In this document: positions 16,966 to 28,800 of the stretch, one piece after another
How positions within the stretch are numbered: the first letter of the stretch is position 1
How the letters are laid out: each line of letters begins with the position of its first letter
Origin: Thermoleophilia bacterium
GTDB lineage: Bacteria; Actinomycetota; Thermoleophilia; Gaiellales; JAICJC01
Length of the DNA: 64,000 nucleotides
Reading direction: 5' to 3'
Assembly: GCA_025934255.1 (NCBI GenBank)
Contig: JAICYJ010000006.1
Coordinates: 18,602 to 82,601 of the forward strand
Notes under the pieces: generated by a model
The model's input: only the letters and a program-made list of their open reading frames with translations
Databases searched by the model: none
Told to the model about the DNA's origin: nothing
Position numbers and translations under genes: made by a program

Positions 16966-17816
16966 GCGGTCGCCCCGCTTCCGGCCCCGGCGGAGCCGGC
17001 CGCGCCGCTGCCCAGGTAGGCCTCGATCACGCGGTCATTGGCCTGGATCTCGGCAGGCGAGCCCTCGGCGATCTTCTCGCCGTGGTCGAGCACCGTGATC
17101 CGCTCCGACACGCCCATCACGACCTTCATGTCGTGCTCGATCAGCAGGATCGTGAGGCCGCGCTCGTCCCGCAGCTGCGAAACGAACCTGGTGAAGTCGG
17201 CCGACTCCTGTGGGTTCATGCCGGCCGTGGGCTCGTCCAGCAGGAGCAGGGTCGGCTCGCTGCCGAGCGCGCGCGCAACCTCCAGCCGGCGCTGATCGCC
17301 GTAGGACAGGTTCATCGAGTACTCGTCGTCGACTCGCTCGGAGAGGCCGCAGTAGCGAAGCAGCTCGCGCGCCCGCGCCAGCGCGTCGCGCTCCTCGCGC
17401 CTGACGCCGGGGGTGCGCAGGATGCTTCGGATGAGTCCACCCTTCAGACGGCAGTGCATGCCCACCAGCACGTTCTCGACGGACGTCATGGTCTGAAACA
17501 GCCGGATGTTCTGGAACGTGCGGCCCACCCCGAGCTTGGTGATCCGGTGCGGCGGCAGGCCGCCGACGTCACGCCCTGCGAACAGGATCTCGCCGGCGGT
17601 CGGCTTGTAGGCCCCGGTCAGCATGTTGAAGAACGTGGTCTTGCCGGCGCCGTTCGGCCCGATCAGGCTCACGATCGAGCGCTCCGGCACCACGAAGTCG
17701 ATGTCGCTGCAGGCGACCAGGCCGCCGAACTCCTTGCGCGCCGCCCGCGTCTCCAGGATCGCGGCGCCCTTCGGCCCGACACCAGGGTGCGGTGCCTCTG
17801 CCGCCTCGGTGCTCAC
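16962..17816 (-). CDS. livG: Branched-chain amino-acid ABC transporter ATPase LivG
   Basis: 284 aa from GTG 17814-17816, overlapping the livM stop (GTGA); a longer frame to 18170 lies within livM. Walker A GPNGAGKT, Q-loop GVGRTFQNIRLF, signature LSYGDQRRLEVARAL (the LSYGxQ variant usual for LivG), Walker B LLLLDEPTAGMNP and H-loop IEHD, with the C-terminal LivG helix region VIEAYLG. Cytoplasmic motor of the importer together with LivF. Confidence 0.95.
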   Translation of the reverse strand: MSTEAAEAPHPGVGPKGAAILETRAARKEFGGLVACSDIDFVVPERSIVSLIGPNGAGKTTFFNMLTGAYKPTAGEILFAGRDVGGLPPHRITKLGVGRTFQNIRLFQTMTSVENVLVGMHCRLKGGLIRSILRTPGVRREERDALARARELLRYCGLSERVDDEYSMNLSYGDQRRLEVARALGSEPTLLLLDEPTAGMNPQESADFTRFVSQLRDERGLTILLIEHDMKVVMGVSERITVLDHGEKIAEGSPAEIQANDRVIEAYLGSGAAGSAGAGSGATA

Positions 17817-18994
17817 CCGACCACCACGCCGGCGGCCTCGTGCTCCTCCTTGACCACGTCGAACTCGGCCTTGCGTCTGGAACTGGGTATCAGCCCCTGC
17901 GGGCGGAACAGCATCATCAGCACGATCAGCAGCCCGAACAGCCCGGCCTCGTACTTGGTGATCTCGATGTTGGTGCCGAAGTTGGAGTTGATGGTGTTGC
18001 CGATCGCGCCCAGCCCCTGCTGGTTGAGGTAGGACAGCACGGCGGCGCCCAGGCACACGCCCCAGACGTTGCCCATGCCGCCCAGGATCACCATCGCCAG
18101 CAACAGCGTGGAAATGTAGAGCTTGAAGTTGTCGGGGATGGCGCCGCCCTGGTAGACGCCGTAGAAGCATCCCGCCGCGCCGCCGAAGAACGCGCCGGAA
18201 GCGTAGGCCCAGGTCTTGACCTGCATCAGCGGCACGCCCATCGCGGCCGCCGCGATCTCGTCCTCGCGCAGCGCGACCCAGGCCCGTCCCAGCCGCGAAT
18301 CGCGCAGCCGTATCGAACAGAACACGGTGATCGCCACCAGCAGCAGCCCCACCCGGTAGAACCAGACGTCCAGGTTGGGCGTGAGCAGGAAGTTGTCGGG
18401 CAGGAACGGGAGGATGCCATGCAGGTACCGGAACCCCATCGGGTCGATCGGGGTGATGCCGGCGACGCCGTTGGTGAGGTTGAATCCGGTGCCGAACATG
18501 TTGTCGCCGTTGCGCACGACCTGCGGGATGATCTCGCCGAAGCCGAGCGTCACCAGCGCCAGGTAGTCACCGCGCAGACGCAGCGTGGGCAGGCCGATCA
18601 CCACGCCCGCGGCGGCCGCCATCGCCGCCGCCACCGGCAGCAGCAGCCATATCGAGATGTGGATGCCGATCGCGTGGGATTGCACGCCCACCGCGCCGAA
18701 CACGATGCTGTGGCTGGCGAACTGGGTCGATGCGAACCAGCCCGCCACATAGCTGCCGATCGCGTAGAAGGCGACGTAGCCCAGGTCGAGCAGACCGGCG
18801 TAGCCGACCACCATGTTCAGGCCCACCGCCATGCACACGAACACGGTCATCGTGACGGCGGTGCTCAGCGTCGGGATCAGCTGGCTGGTGCCGAGCGACG
18901 TGTAGTACTCGGGGTAGAGCACGACCAGCGGCACGATGATGATCGGGATGATCGCGCGCCGCGCCCAGCGCGGAATCGGCAGCTTGTCGATCAT
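17813..18994 (-). CDS. livM: Branched-chain amino-acid ABC transporter permease LivM
   Basis: 393 aa from ATG 18992-18994, overlapping the livH stop (ATGA). Eight to ten membrane spans with the family landmarks LNMVVGYAGLLDLGYVAFYAIGSY, LRLRGDYLALVTLGFGEI and the ATPase-docking segment ALREDEIAAAAMGVP, ending in RPQGLIPS. Forms the translocation pathway with LivH. Confidence 0.95.
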   Translation of the reverse strand: MIDKLPIPRWARRAIIPIIIVPLVVLYPEYYTSLGTSQLIPTLSTAVTMTVFVCMAVGLNMVVGYAGLLDLGYVAFYAIGSYVAGWFASTQFASHSIVFGAVGVQSHAIGIHISIWLLLPVAAAMAAAAGVVIGLPTLRLRGDYLALVTLGFGEIIPQVVRNGDNMFGTGFNLTNGVAGITPIDPMGFRYLHGILPFLPDNFLLTPNLDVWFYRVGLLLVAITVFCSIRLRDSRLGRAWVALREDEIAAAAMGVPLMQVKTWAYASGAFFGGAAGCFYGVYQGGAIPDNFKLYISTLLLAMVILGGMGNVWGVCLGAAVLSYLNQQGLGAIGNTINSNFGTNIEITKYEAGLFGLLIVLMMLFRPQGLIPSSRRKAEFDVVKEEHEAAGVVVG

Positions 18995-20043
18995 GCTCTG
19001 TCGGCCTCCGGCTGCCCCAGCAGCCCCTGTGGCCGGAACACGAGGATCAGGATCAGGATCGAGAACACGATCGAGGTCGTCCACTGCTCACCCGGCGCGT
19101 GCCAGGAGAGGCCCTCGTTGAATGCCTGGATCAACCCGATGATAAGCGCGCCCAGGGTGGCTCCCGTGAGGTTGCCGATGCCGCCCAGCACGGCGGCGGT
19201 GAAGGCCAACAGCCCGATCTGGCCGAGGTCGTAACGGGTGGTCGTGATCTCGAGCACGTAGAGGGTGCCGCCTGCACCGGCCAGGATGCCCGCCAGCGCG
19301 AACGTGAACGAGATCGTGCGGTCGACGTCGACCCCCATCATGCGGGCGGCGTCCATGTCCTGGGCCACGGCCCGCATGGCCTTTCCCTGGCGGGTGCGCC
19401 GCACCACGTAGGTGAGCGCCAGCAGCAGCGGGATCGTCGCCAGGATCACGATCAGCGACTTGGCCGGCCAGTCGAGGAACAGGATGTTGCTGGGCAGGAT
19501 CGCGCCCACCCCGGTGTAGTTGGGCCCGTAGAAGAACTGGGCCGCGTTGCTGAGGATGTACGAGATGCCGAGGGTGGTGATCAGCGGCGCCAGCCGTGGC
19601 GCATTCCGCAGCCGCCGCAGAGCCACGCGTTCGATGGTCGGGTTGAGGATGCCGCAGAAGACCATCGCTCCCACCATCGCCGCCAGCACGCCGAAGAACG
19701 TGACGATGCCCGACTGGGAGCCGTCCAGCCCCAGCCTGGTGCCCGCGATCGAGACGGTGATCATCGTGCCCCACATGAACACGTCGCCGTGGGCGAAGTT
19801 GATCAGCTCGATGATGCCGTACACCAGCGTGTAGCCAAGCGCGATCAGTGCGTACAGGGCGCCGTTGGTGAACCCGATCAGCAGCACCGACCCAAACTGA
19901 CCGGGCCCCTGGACGAAGTTCACGGCCAGCCAGAACACGAGCAGGGCCAGCAGCGCGATCGTGACTGCTCGGTTCAGCAGCCCGGTGACACGAGGGAGCA
20001 CCGCCAGGACAGGCCGTCGCGCGGTGTGCGTGTCGGTTGCCAT
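18991..20043 (-). CDS. livH: Branched-chain amino-acid ABC transporter permease LivH
   Basis: 350 aa. Landmark segments: GFTNGALYALIALGYTLVYGI, ELINFAHGDVFMWG (LINFAHG is diagnostic), MRAVAQDMDAARMMGVDVDR (docking loop), GTLYVLE and a terminal RPQGLLG. Its N terminus carries about 35 extra residues with one additional hydrophobic stretch before the usual first helix. Follows livK after 22 bp with GGAG in the spacer; coupled to livM by ATGA overlap. Confidence 0.94.
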   Translation of the reverse strand: MATDTHTARRPVLAVLPRVTGLLNRAVTIALLALLVFWLAVNFVQGPGQFGSVLLIGFTNGALYALIALGYTLVYGIIELINFAHGDVFMWGTMITVSIAGTRLGLDGSQSGIVTFFGVLAAMVGAMVFCGILNPTIERVALRRLRNAPRLAPLITTLGISYILSNAAQFFYGPNYTGVGAILPSNILFLDWPAKSLIVILATIPLLLALTYVVRRTRQGKAMRAVAQDMDAARMMGVDVDRTISFTFALAGILAGAGGTLYVLEITTTRYDLGQIGLLAFTAAVLGGIGNLTGATLGALIIGLIQAFNEGLSWHAPGEQWTTSIVFSILILILVFRPQGLLGQPEADRA

Positions 20044-20065
20044 GGCGGCGCTCCCTCTCCTTCAA

Positions 20066-21400
20066 TCAGCCGCTGCCGGTGATCTTGGCGACCAGTGCCG
20101 GGTCAGGGTTGACGACCTGGTAGGTGTCGAACTCCCCCGACTTCGAGTTGCCAATACCGATCGTGAACTGCTGCTGACCGATGATGTCACCCTGATCACC
20201 GATCTGGAACGTTCCCAGGATGCCGTTGGTGATCTTCATCCCGAACACGTTCTTGGTGACCGACGCCCGCGTGCCGTCGGATGCGGCGATCGCGTTCAGC
20301 AGCACCTGCGCGGTCTGCGCGGCGTAGGCGGTGTACGGCTGCACCGTGGTGACGCCGTACTTGGCCTTGAACTGGTCGATGAACGTCTTGCCGGCGCCGA
20401 CCAGCTTGTCGGCCGGAACGCCCGCGTTGCTGACGTACATGCCCTGGCCGGCCGCTCCTGCCGAGCCCGAACCGGTCAGCGTCGAGCTGATGAAGAAGCC
20501 GTCAGGCGCGATCAGCTTGACACCGGTGTTCGCTCCCAGCACGGCGACCTTGTCCTTGATCAGCTGGCCACCGTTCGAGCAGATCAGGCCGCCCAGGAAG
20601 ATCGCATCCGGGTTTGTGGCCTTGATCTTCTGCATCAGGGCCTGGTAGTTCGCGGCCTTCGGATCCCACGAGTCGCGGCCGGCGATCTTCATGCCGAGCT
20701 GCGTCGCCGCCTTCTGGAAGAAGTCGGCCACACCGACGCCGTAGGACTCCTTGTCGTCGAGCACGTACACGCTCTTGGCGCCCAGCTTCTGCGCCAGGGT
20801 TGCGTCCACGGCGCCCTGCGAGTTGTCCACCGCGACCACGCGAGCGTAGTTGCGGACCCCGCTCGGGTAGTACTTCTCGGGCTCACCAGGCTCACCGCTC
20901 GGCTGCGTCAGCCCGAGGTTGGTGTTGGCGCCGGAGATCTCGATCATGCCGACACGGTTCAGGATCGGCACCTCGAGCTTGGCGCAGGGCGAGTTGAGGG
21001 TACCCAGCACGCCGATCACGCTTGGATCGCGGATGTAGGCGTTCGCGTTCGAGCTGCAGGTCGCCGGGTCGTAGGCACCGGCCTGTGCCGTCGAGTCGTC
21101 ACAGTCCTGGTACTGGACCGTGTACTTGCCGGCCTTGTAGTTGTGCGAGGCCAGCACCATGTTGATGGCCTCGGACATCTGGTCGGTCTGGATCTTGTTG
21201 GAACCCTGCCGCGGCAGGTCCGACACGATCGTGAACTGGCCCTTGCCCTGAGGTGCGTGGCAGGTGGAGATGTTGACAGGGGCGCCCGCATTACCGCCAC
21301 CACCGCCGCTTGAGCTGCTGCTGCTGCTTCCGCAGCCGGCAGCTACTGCCAGTGCAAGGACTGCAACGATCGGTATGGCTCGGAATCGAACCGTCCCCAT
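20066..21400 (-). CDS. livK: Branched-chain amino-acid-binding lipoprotein LivK
   Basis: 444 aa from ATG 21398-21400, preceded by GGAGGAACGTG, a clear Shine-Dalgarno that sets the start. Lipoprotein signal cleaved before Cys23 (LALAVAAGC), then a serine/glycine linker. Periplasmic-binding fold type 1: FTIVSDLPRQGSNKIQTDQM at the start, VIGVLGTLNSPCAKLEVPILNRVGM, KSVYVLDDKESYGVGVADFF, and PYTAYAAQTAQVLLNAIA. Contains extra cysteines (CDDS...CSS) likely in disulfides. Delivers branched-chain amino acids or related ligands to LivH/M. First gene of the operon with a recognisable promoter at 21473-21501. Confidence 0.93.
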   Translation of the reverse strand: MGTVRFRAIPIVAVLALAVAAGCGSSSSSSSGGGGGNAGAPVNISTCHAPQGKGQFTIVSDLPRQGSNKIQTDQMSEAINMVLASHNYKAGKYTVQYQDCDDSTAQAGAYDPATCSSNANAYIRDPSVIGVLGTLNSPCAKLEVPILNRVGMIEISGANTNLGLTQPSGEPGEPEKYYPSGVRNYARVVAVDNSQGAVDATLAQKLGAKSVYVLDDKESYGVGVADFFQKAATQLGMKIAGRDSWDPKAANYQALMQKIKATNPDAIFLGGLICSNGGQLIKDKVAVLGANTGVKLIAPDGFFISSTLTGSGSAGAAGQGMYVSNAGVPADKLVGAGKTFIDQFKAKYGVTTVQPYTAYAAQTAQVLLNAIAASDGTRASVTKNVFGMKITNGILGTFQIGDQGDIIGQQQFTIGIGNSKSGEFDTYQVVNPDPALVAKITGSG

Positions 21401-21472
21401 CACGTTCCTCCATCGTCGGGAGTTTGGTGTTCCGGGCCGGTCTGGCACCCGTTCGCCGTTTGGCGACTGTGG

Positions 21473-21501
21473 TATTTACCATTCCTAAACACGTAAGACA
21501 A
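21473..21501 (-). promoter_or_regulatory. Probable livKHMGF promoter
   Basis: Minus strand TTGTCT (21496-21501), 17-bp spacer, TAAATA (21473-21478). Predicted start near 21466 gives a leader of about 65 nt to livK that includes a short CGCC-GTTT-GGCG hairpin and the Shine-Dalgarno. One of few places here with both -35 and -10 elements plus a leader. Confidence 0.5.
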
Positions 21502-21527
21502 GCCTGACGGGCGATTCGGACGACACA

Positions 21528-22121
21528 ATGCGAACAGCAAAACTGAAGGCGGTGCTTCTGGCCGTGGCCCTGGTGCTCGCCACCGCGGCCTGTGGTACCA
21601 GCCGCGCAGACACCGTGCCAAGCGACCATACGGCATCCGCGACCTGCCCGTCGGTTCGCGCCGGCGGCTGGCAGCGGTGGGCGAACCGCGTTCACATGAC
21701 TGTGTTCTGCCCCACATGGCTTCCCATCTACATCGACGGCGTAATCGGAGGCGACCTGAACACGGCGGCCTCTCCCGGCCGCTTCTGGCAGGTGCACTTC
21801 GTCTGGCGCTCCGACGACTTCAGCCAGCTGATCCACATCGTGTTCGAGGGCTATGCCCCCGGCACGTGGCCGCGTACGTGCGGCGGGGTGCCCTGTTACG
21901 GCGGACGTGACGGCACCGAGACGCTGGGAGGCCACACCGTCACGTGGTACACCCGGAACCGCGGCTCCAGCACCGGGCACATCGCCGCGGCCTTCCGCGA
22001 CCGCGGCAACACCTACGTGGTCAGCCTGCACGTGATCGACCCCTACACGGCGGCCACGGCGAAGGCGACCGTGGCCCGGATCGTGAAGGGGCTGGTTCCG
22101 GTGCAGCCCGCCGCCGCCTGA
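21528..22121 (+). CDS. Cysteine-rich lipoprotein, paralogue of the protein at 23561-24193
   Basis: 197 aa. Lipoprotein signal with Cys22 (VLATAAC). The mature part shares a colinear pattern with the product of 23561-24193: CP-x-x near the start, GWQRWANR, CPTWLP, VPC, a Y-T-x-N-x-G segment, a late SLHV and a terminal RIVKGLV-V-P-AA. Four cysteines outside the lipobox are shared, suggesting two disulfides. Function not recognised. Plus strand, convergent to the DyP-like gene with 25 bp between stops. The gene is divergent from livK, but I see no clear promoter for it. Confidence 0.75.
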   Translation: MRTAKLKAVLLAVALVLATAACGTSRADTVPSDHTASATCPSVRAGGWQRWANRVHMTVFCPTWLPIYIDGVIGGDLNTAASPGRFWQVHFVWRSDDFSQLIHIVFEGYAPGTWPRTCGGVPCYGGRDGTETLGGHTVTWYTRNRGSSTGHIAAAFRDRGNTYVVSLHVIDPYTAATAKATVARIVKGLVPVQPAAA

Positions 22122-22146
22122 GGCTGCGTGCCGCCTCCCTGCGCTG

Positions 22147-23559
22147 CTACCCCTGCAGCATCTCCGCCAGCGGAAACGACCGATGCCGCCGCGGCGGCAC
22201 CAGGAAGCTCTGCCTATGCGTGGTCGTCAGCACCGAGTTGAATCCCTGGCCGGGGTCGCGCGGTGCCAGCGGCAGCCGCCGGCCGCCCGGCAGCACCCCG
22301 TCCATGGCCATCCGATTTCGGTGGAAGTCGTCGCTGGTGGGGTTGAACACCACGAAGTGCAGGCCAGCCCGGGCTTCGGGGCTGACCCCGTCGCGGCCGG
22401 GGTCGGCGCTCCAGTAGAACGGGTTGTCGAGCGTGTTGAAGTCGGCGCGGATCGGCACCGCCGTACCCTTCGCATAGGTGGTGCCGTCGCGCCCCACCAC
22501 GTCCACCGCCAGCCGCGAGGTCTGCTGGATGGCCGGGCTGTGGCCGATGCGCGCGTACCTGGAGGCATCCTTGCGGATCGCGGCAACGGACGGCACGTCG
22601 TCCTTGCCCTGGCTGACGGTCAGCGTCCCCTCCGGCACGTTTCGGGCCGGGCCGAACACCGTTGCGGCCCGCTGGCGGTCATCGAAGGTCAGGAACCAGG
22701 ATTCCAGATCCTCGAAGATGTGCGAGACGTGCATCGTGGTGCCCTGCCGGAAGTAGCCGCCGGGTCCGCCGTCGGAGTAGCCCAGCGTCTCGATGTTCGC
22801 GATCCGCTCAGCCCCTAGCGATGCCTTCTGCGTGGACGTGAATCCCAGGAACAGCTCGGCCTGCTCGGGGATCAGGTCGGCACCGGGGACGCCCGCTGCC
22901 ACGGCCAGCCTGTGCGGCAGCCCCTCGCCGCCGTCGAAGCCGCCGCCCACGAAGCCGCGGCGGATGCTGGTCGGCTGCCACACGTCGAGGTTTCCGACCA
23001 GCCGTTCGTGGGCGTCGTGGATGTGCGCCGGGTTGTCGCTTCGCAGCAAGAGCACCGCGTCGTTCTGCTCGAGCAGCACGCCGCTCGTGTCGCTCGGGAA
23101 GCGGATCGCGTCCAGCAGCACCGAGACCGGGTGCCCGGCCGACCGGGAGGCGCGGCGATCGATCGGAACGTGGTCGCGCGCCGGCGCCGCCACCGCGCCC
23201 CTGAAGTACGGCAGTCCCCACCCCACGGTCACGCCCAGACCCGCCGGGCTGGACGGGTAGTCCTGGTCGAGTCCTGCCAGCACCTGGGCCAGCCGCCGCT
23301 GCGCGTCGCGCAGGTCGGCGGGGCCGCCGGCGGGCAGCCGGAGGGTGACGATCTCGTGGTGCAGCGGTGGCACCACCACCTCGACGTTGTTGTCGGTGAC
23401 GACCCGCAGCCCACCCAGCACGTGCTGCTCGGGCGGCCGCGCCGTGACCTCAGGGCGACTGGGTGCGCGGCCGGCGCGCTCGGCCAGCTCGTAGATCCCG
23501 GCTGCGGCCAGCGTGGTCGCGCCGACGCCGGCGAGCAGCTGCCTGCGTGTCAGCTCCAC
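22147..23559 (-). CDS. Tat-exported DyP-peroxidase-like protein
   Basis: 470 aa from GTG 23557-23559. A twin-arginine signal (TRRQLLAG, residues 4-11, followed by a hydrophobic stretch) predicts export of a folded, probably cofactor-bearing protein. Several segments follow the dye-decolorising peroxidase order: GLGVTVGWGLPYF, DAVLLLRSDNPAHIHDAHERL, WQPTSIRRGF, and a late GLHFVVFNPTSDDFHRNRM. The usual GxxDG heme-site motif is not intact (GFVGGGFDGGEG in its place), so heme peroxidase activity is uncertain. Directly follows the lipoprotein gene at 23561, whose stop is 1 bp from this start, so the two are almost certainly cotranscribed. Confidence 0.6.
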   Translation of the reverse strand: MELTRRQLLAGVGATTLAAAGIYELAERAGRAPSRPEVTARPPEQHVLGGLRVVTDNNVEVVVPPLHHEIVTLRLPAGGPADLRDAQRRLAQVLAGLDQDYPSSPAGLGVTVGWGLPYFRGAVAAPARDHVPIDRRASRSAGHPVSVLLDAIRFPSDTSGVLLEQNDAVLLLRSDNPAHIHDAHERLVGNLDVWQPTSIRRGFVGGGFDGGEGLPHRLAVAAGVPGADLIPEQAELFLGFTSTQKASLGAERIANIETLGYSDGGPGGYFRQGTTMHVSHIFEDLESWFLTFDDRQRAATVFGPARNVPEGTLTVSQGKDDVPSVAAIRKDASRYARIGHSPAIQQTSRLAVDVVGRDGTTYAKGTAVPIRADFNTLDNPFYWSADPGRDGVSPEARAGLHFVVFNPTSDDFHRNRMAMDGVLPGGRRLPLAPRDPGQGFNSVLTTTHRQSFLVPPRRHRSFPLAEMLQG

Positions 23560-23560
23560 G

Positions 23561-24193
23561 TCAGGCGGCCGGCTCGACCACGACCAGGTGCCTCAGGATC
23601 CGCCGCAGGTCGGCGTTGACGGTGTCGTAGGAGAGCGGAGCGGCGACGTGCTGGCTGGCCGTGTACAGGGTTCCGGCGTGGCGCCAGACGTAGGCGAGGT
23701 GCCACTGGTCGGCGCCCTGGTTGACCGTATACAGGGTCGCCGTGATCGGCCCGGCGTGAATGGTTCCGTGGGGGTCGGCGAAGCACGGCACACGGTGCTT
23801 GACCTGCTTGCCCGAGCCGGCCTCGGTGACCACGCAGCTGGGGATGGTAGTGCGGCCGGGATAGGCGCGCAGGATCACGTGCACCTCGCCGGTCTGGGCC
23901 TCGACCCAGATCCAGCTGGCCAGGTAGCTCTTGTCCTTCGACACCGACAGCACGGCGTTGTCGGCGGCGCCGGCCTCGCCCTTGTCGATCTTCCCAACCA
24001 GCGGGTTGGGCAGCCAGGCCGGGCAGTAGACGTCGGTGTCGATGCGGTTGGCCAGCGTCTGCCAGCCGAGCTTCAGGGCCGCCGGGCACTTCGGCTTGCT
24101 GGTGGTGGCGGCGTCGGCGCCGCCCTGGCCGCAGCCGCTCGCGGCAAGCGCCAGCAGCGCCACGAGCAGTGGCGCGACGGCTGACGATCTCAT
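23561..24193 (-). CDS. Cysteine-rich lipoprotein, paralogue of the protein at 21528-22121
   Basis: 210 aa from ATG 24191-24193 (a TTG five codons upstream at 24208 is possible). Lipoprotein signal with Cys21 (ALAASGC). Shared pattern with the paralogue: CPAALKLGWQTLANR, VYCPAWLP, HRVPCFAD, YTVNQG, SQHV and a terminal VVVEPAA. Unknown domain. Operon with the DyP-like gene, resembling in outline other export modules that pair a lipoprotein with a Tat-exported DyP (for example EfeO/EfeB), though no sequence similarity to EfeO is seen. Confidence 0.75.
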   Translation of the reverse strand: MRSSAVAPLLVALLALAASGCGQGGADAATTSKPKCPAALKLGWQTLANRIDTDVYCPAWLPNPLVGKIDKGEAGAADNAVLSVSKDKSYLASWIWVEAQTGEVHVILRAYPGRTTIPSCVVTEAGSGKQVKHRVPCFADPHGTIHAGPITATLYTVNQGADQWHLAYVWRHAGTLYTASQHVAAPLSYDTVNADLRRILRHLVVVEPAA

Positions 24194-24265
24194 CCTGGTA
24201 CGTGCCAAGGCGATCCGGGGAATGGTACCGACATCAACGCCGACCGGCCCGCAGGCAGCGCCACA

Positions 24266-25836
<1,571 letters not shown>

Positions 25837-25840
<4 letters not shown>

Positions 25841-28800
25841 GGAGCCTCCCCCGTGGCCCGTCGCGGCAGGTCGCCCGAGAACGCGGCCCTGGTCGAGAGC
25901 GCCACCGCCAGCGCCGACAACAGCAGGAAGCCGACCAGCCCGGCCAGCACCACCGGCCAGGCCAGGTGCCGCTCCAGCGGGGGGACCGGGACCGTGGCCG
26001 ACGCGGTCACCTGCACCAGTCCCACCGTCGCGGTCGACAGCACCACTCCGATCACCACGGCCACAACCAGCCCCACGGCGGTCACGATCGCCGCCCGCAG
26101 CCGCAGCTGGCTGCGCAGCGTGGGCGGCCCCACGCCCTGCGCCTCCAGGTCGAACAGCGCCACCCGGTCGTCGCGCACCGCGGCGGCCACCGAAAGCAGC
26201 AGCGCCGCCAGCGAGAGCAGCAACGCCAGCACGGCGGCGCCCTCCAGCACCAGCCGGATGCCGCGCGAGAGCGGGTCGCTGCGCAGGGTCGCGAGCGTAA
26301 CGGCGTGGGAGCTGCGCGTCATGCTGTCGTAGGGCGGCCGCGTGACCTGGGCGTTGAGAGCGGCCACCCGGTCGGCGCTGCGGGCTCGCAGCCACATCTC
26401 CGACGGCACCGCCGAGCCGGGATCGTCGGCGTTGAGCGCGGTCGCCAGCAACGTCTCGTCGGCCGCAGCGAAGCTGCCCGTTACGGTCGGAAAGCGCCGT
26501 CCCACGGCCACCACGCGCCCGGGCAGGCTGATGCCGGCAAACGTCAGGCGCACCAGCCCGCCGACGGCGGCGCGGGCCAGGTCGGGGCTCACCATCACGG
26601 GCACCGGCCGGCCGTCACTGGGCTGGACGGGCCGCAGCAGCGGGTGCGTGGCGCCCGTGATCACGAACCGCAGCGGCGCGCCGGGGCCGCCCGCCACCAG
26701 CCCGCCGCGGCCGATCCACCCCGACCAGTCGGTAACGCGGGTAGCGCCCAGCGTCAGCGGGTCGAGCAGCACGCTGCCCTTGATGCCGGAGACCGCCCCA
26801 CCCTCGCCCTGCTGATGGATCGCGATCTTGGAGTCGGCAGCCGTACGGTCGATCGAGATCGCCACCAGCCGCGACCCCGCCAGGCGAGCCGGCAGGCGTC
26901 GCTGCAGCCGCGAGTGGCCCACGCGGGCGACGCCCAGGGGCAGGCTCACGAAGGCCTGGCGATCGGTCTGCAGCACCAGCGCCGTGGTCACGGCCGATCC
27001 AGTCACGTCCACCGGTAGGCGCAGCAGGCCCGATCCGTTCAGCAACGGACCGCGCATCGACACGTCGCCGGCCGGGGTCAGGCGCCGCGCCAGGGTTGCC
27101 TGGCTGACGTTTGACGTGTCGCTGCGCCAGCGCAGTGCGGGGATGTCCTTCGCGGGCAGCGCCAGCGCGGTGACGTCGACCGGCCGCGTCCCGGTCGCGG
27201 CGGCGGTGGCGCTCAGCCGCAGCACCGGCATGGCGACGGTGCCCCCGGCAAGCCGCTGGTACTGCTCCAGAGGGGCGGCATCCAGCGGCCGCACCAGCTG
27301 CGGGCCTTCCGCCAGCGTGACGTCGGCGGGTACCGCGAAGTCGACCTGGTCGCTCTGGCCGGTGCTCAGCGTCTGGCCGTAGGCGGTGGCGAAGAAGCCG
27401 AGTCCGAGCGCCACGGCCAGGAACGCCGCGGCAATGGCTGCCGGCAGCGGCTCCCGCGCCACCGACACGACCGCGATCCGCACCGACGCCGAGGCGCCGC
27501 GCACACGCCGCTCCAGCAACCGCATGGCCGGGCCCAGCAGCCGCGCCACCGCGACGCCGGCCACCAGCGCCACCAGCAGGGGCAGCAGTGGCAGCAACGG
27601 GTCGGAGCGGGCGTCCGTGGTGGCGCCGATGCTGGTGGCGCCCCGCGCTGCGGCCAGCGCCAGCGCCGCCAGGCCGGCCACGGCCACCGCGTCGGCCAGC
27701 ACGCCGCCGTAGCGGGTCGGCCCGTCCGGCAAGAGCAGCACCACGACCACCAGCAGCACCGACACCACCAGCGCCGCCAGGCCGAGCAGCAACGCCTGCC
27801 CCGTCAGCAGCGAGTGCGACATCACAGCGCCGGCAGGAAGGCCCGCGGAGTTGCACACGGCCACGCCGATCACGATCCCGGCCAGGGCCCCCGCCAGCAC
27901 GCCCAGCAGGGCGATCCAGCCGCCTTCGGCCAGCGCGAACAGCCAGACCTGGCCGCGGCGCGCGCCCCGCCGCTCCAGCCGCCGCCGCTCTGCCACCGCG
28001 TCGCCGCGCAGCGCGTTCGCGGCCAGCACCACGAACGCCAGCAGCAGCGTGGCCACCTCGCCGCCGACCAGCGTGAGCCGCGCTCCCGCCGTGTCGCTGC
28101 GGTCAGTGGCGTCGATCAGCGCCTGGTCGGGGGCCGCGATGCTCCACTGGCTGAAGCCGGAGCTGAGGCTGGTCAGCGCCCGCGCCTCGCGTCCCAGCAG
28201 CGAGCCGATGTCCCAGCTGTGCACCCGGTCCGGGTCGATCGGGCGCGTCCAGGAGTACGTGCGGTAGATCGGCGCCAGCCCGGGCAGCTGCGAGACCTGC
28301 TCCACGTCGCCCGACACCAGCGTGGCCGGCGGGGTGCGGTGGCCCGCGCTGACGCCGAGGTCGGTGAGCGACCCGAACGGCAGCGCCGACGTCAGCCGGC
28401 CGGTGCCGACCCGCACGAGGCGCGTCGGCCCGGCGGCGGCGACCGGCATCGGCGCGCCCGCCACCTGCACCACCTCGCAGCGGCTGGGCGTACAGCTGTG
28501 GGGCAGCCGGCCGCTGGTCAGCGTCACCCACCTGCCGATGTCGTCGACGCCCGTGACCACCGCGATGCGGCTGTTCTCGAAGCGCGTCTCGCGGTAGAGC
28601 ACCGTGCGCACGGCCGGGCCCGGTGCCAGCTGCGCGAGCGCCCGGGTCGCGGGCGGGTCGACCGCCCGGTAGCCGCCTGCCGGCGCGCCGCTCCACAACA
28701 CCCGCATCGCCCGCTGGTCGACCGGCACGGCGGCCAGGGCGCGCTGCACGCTCAGCTCCGACGAGACCCGTCCGCCGACGATGGTCGCGGCCAGCATGGC

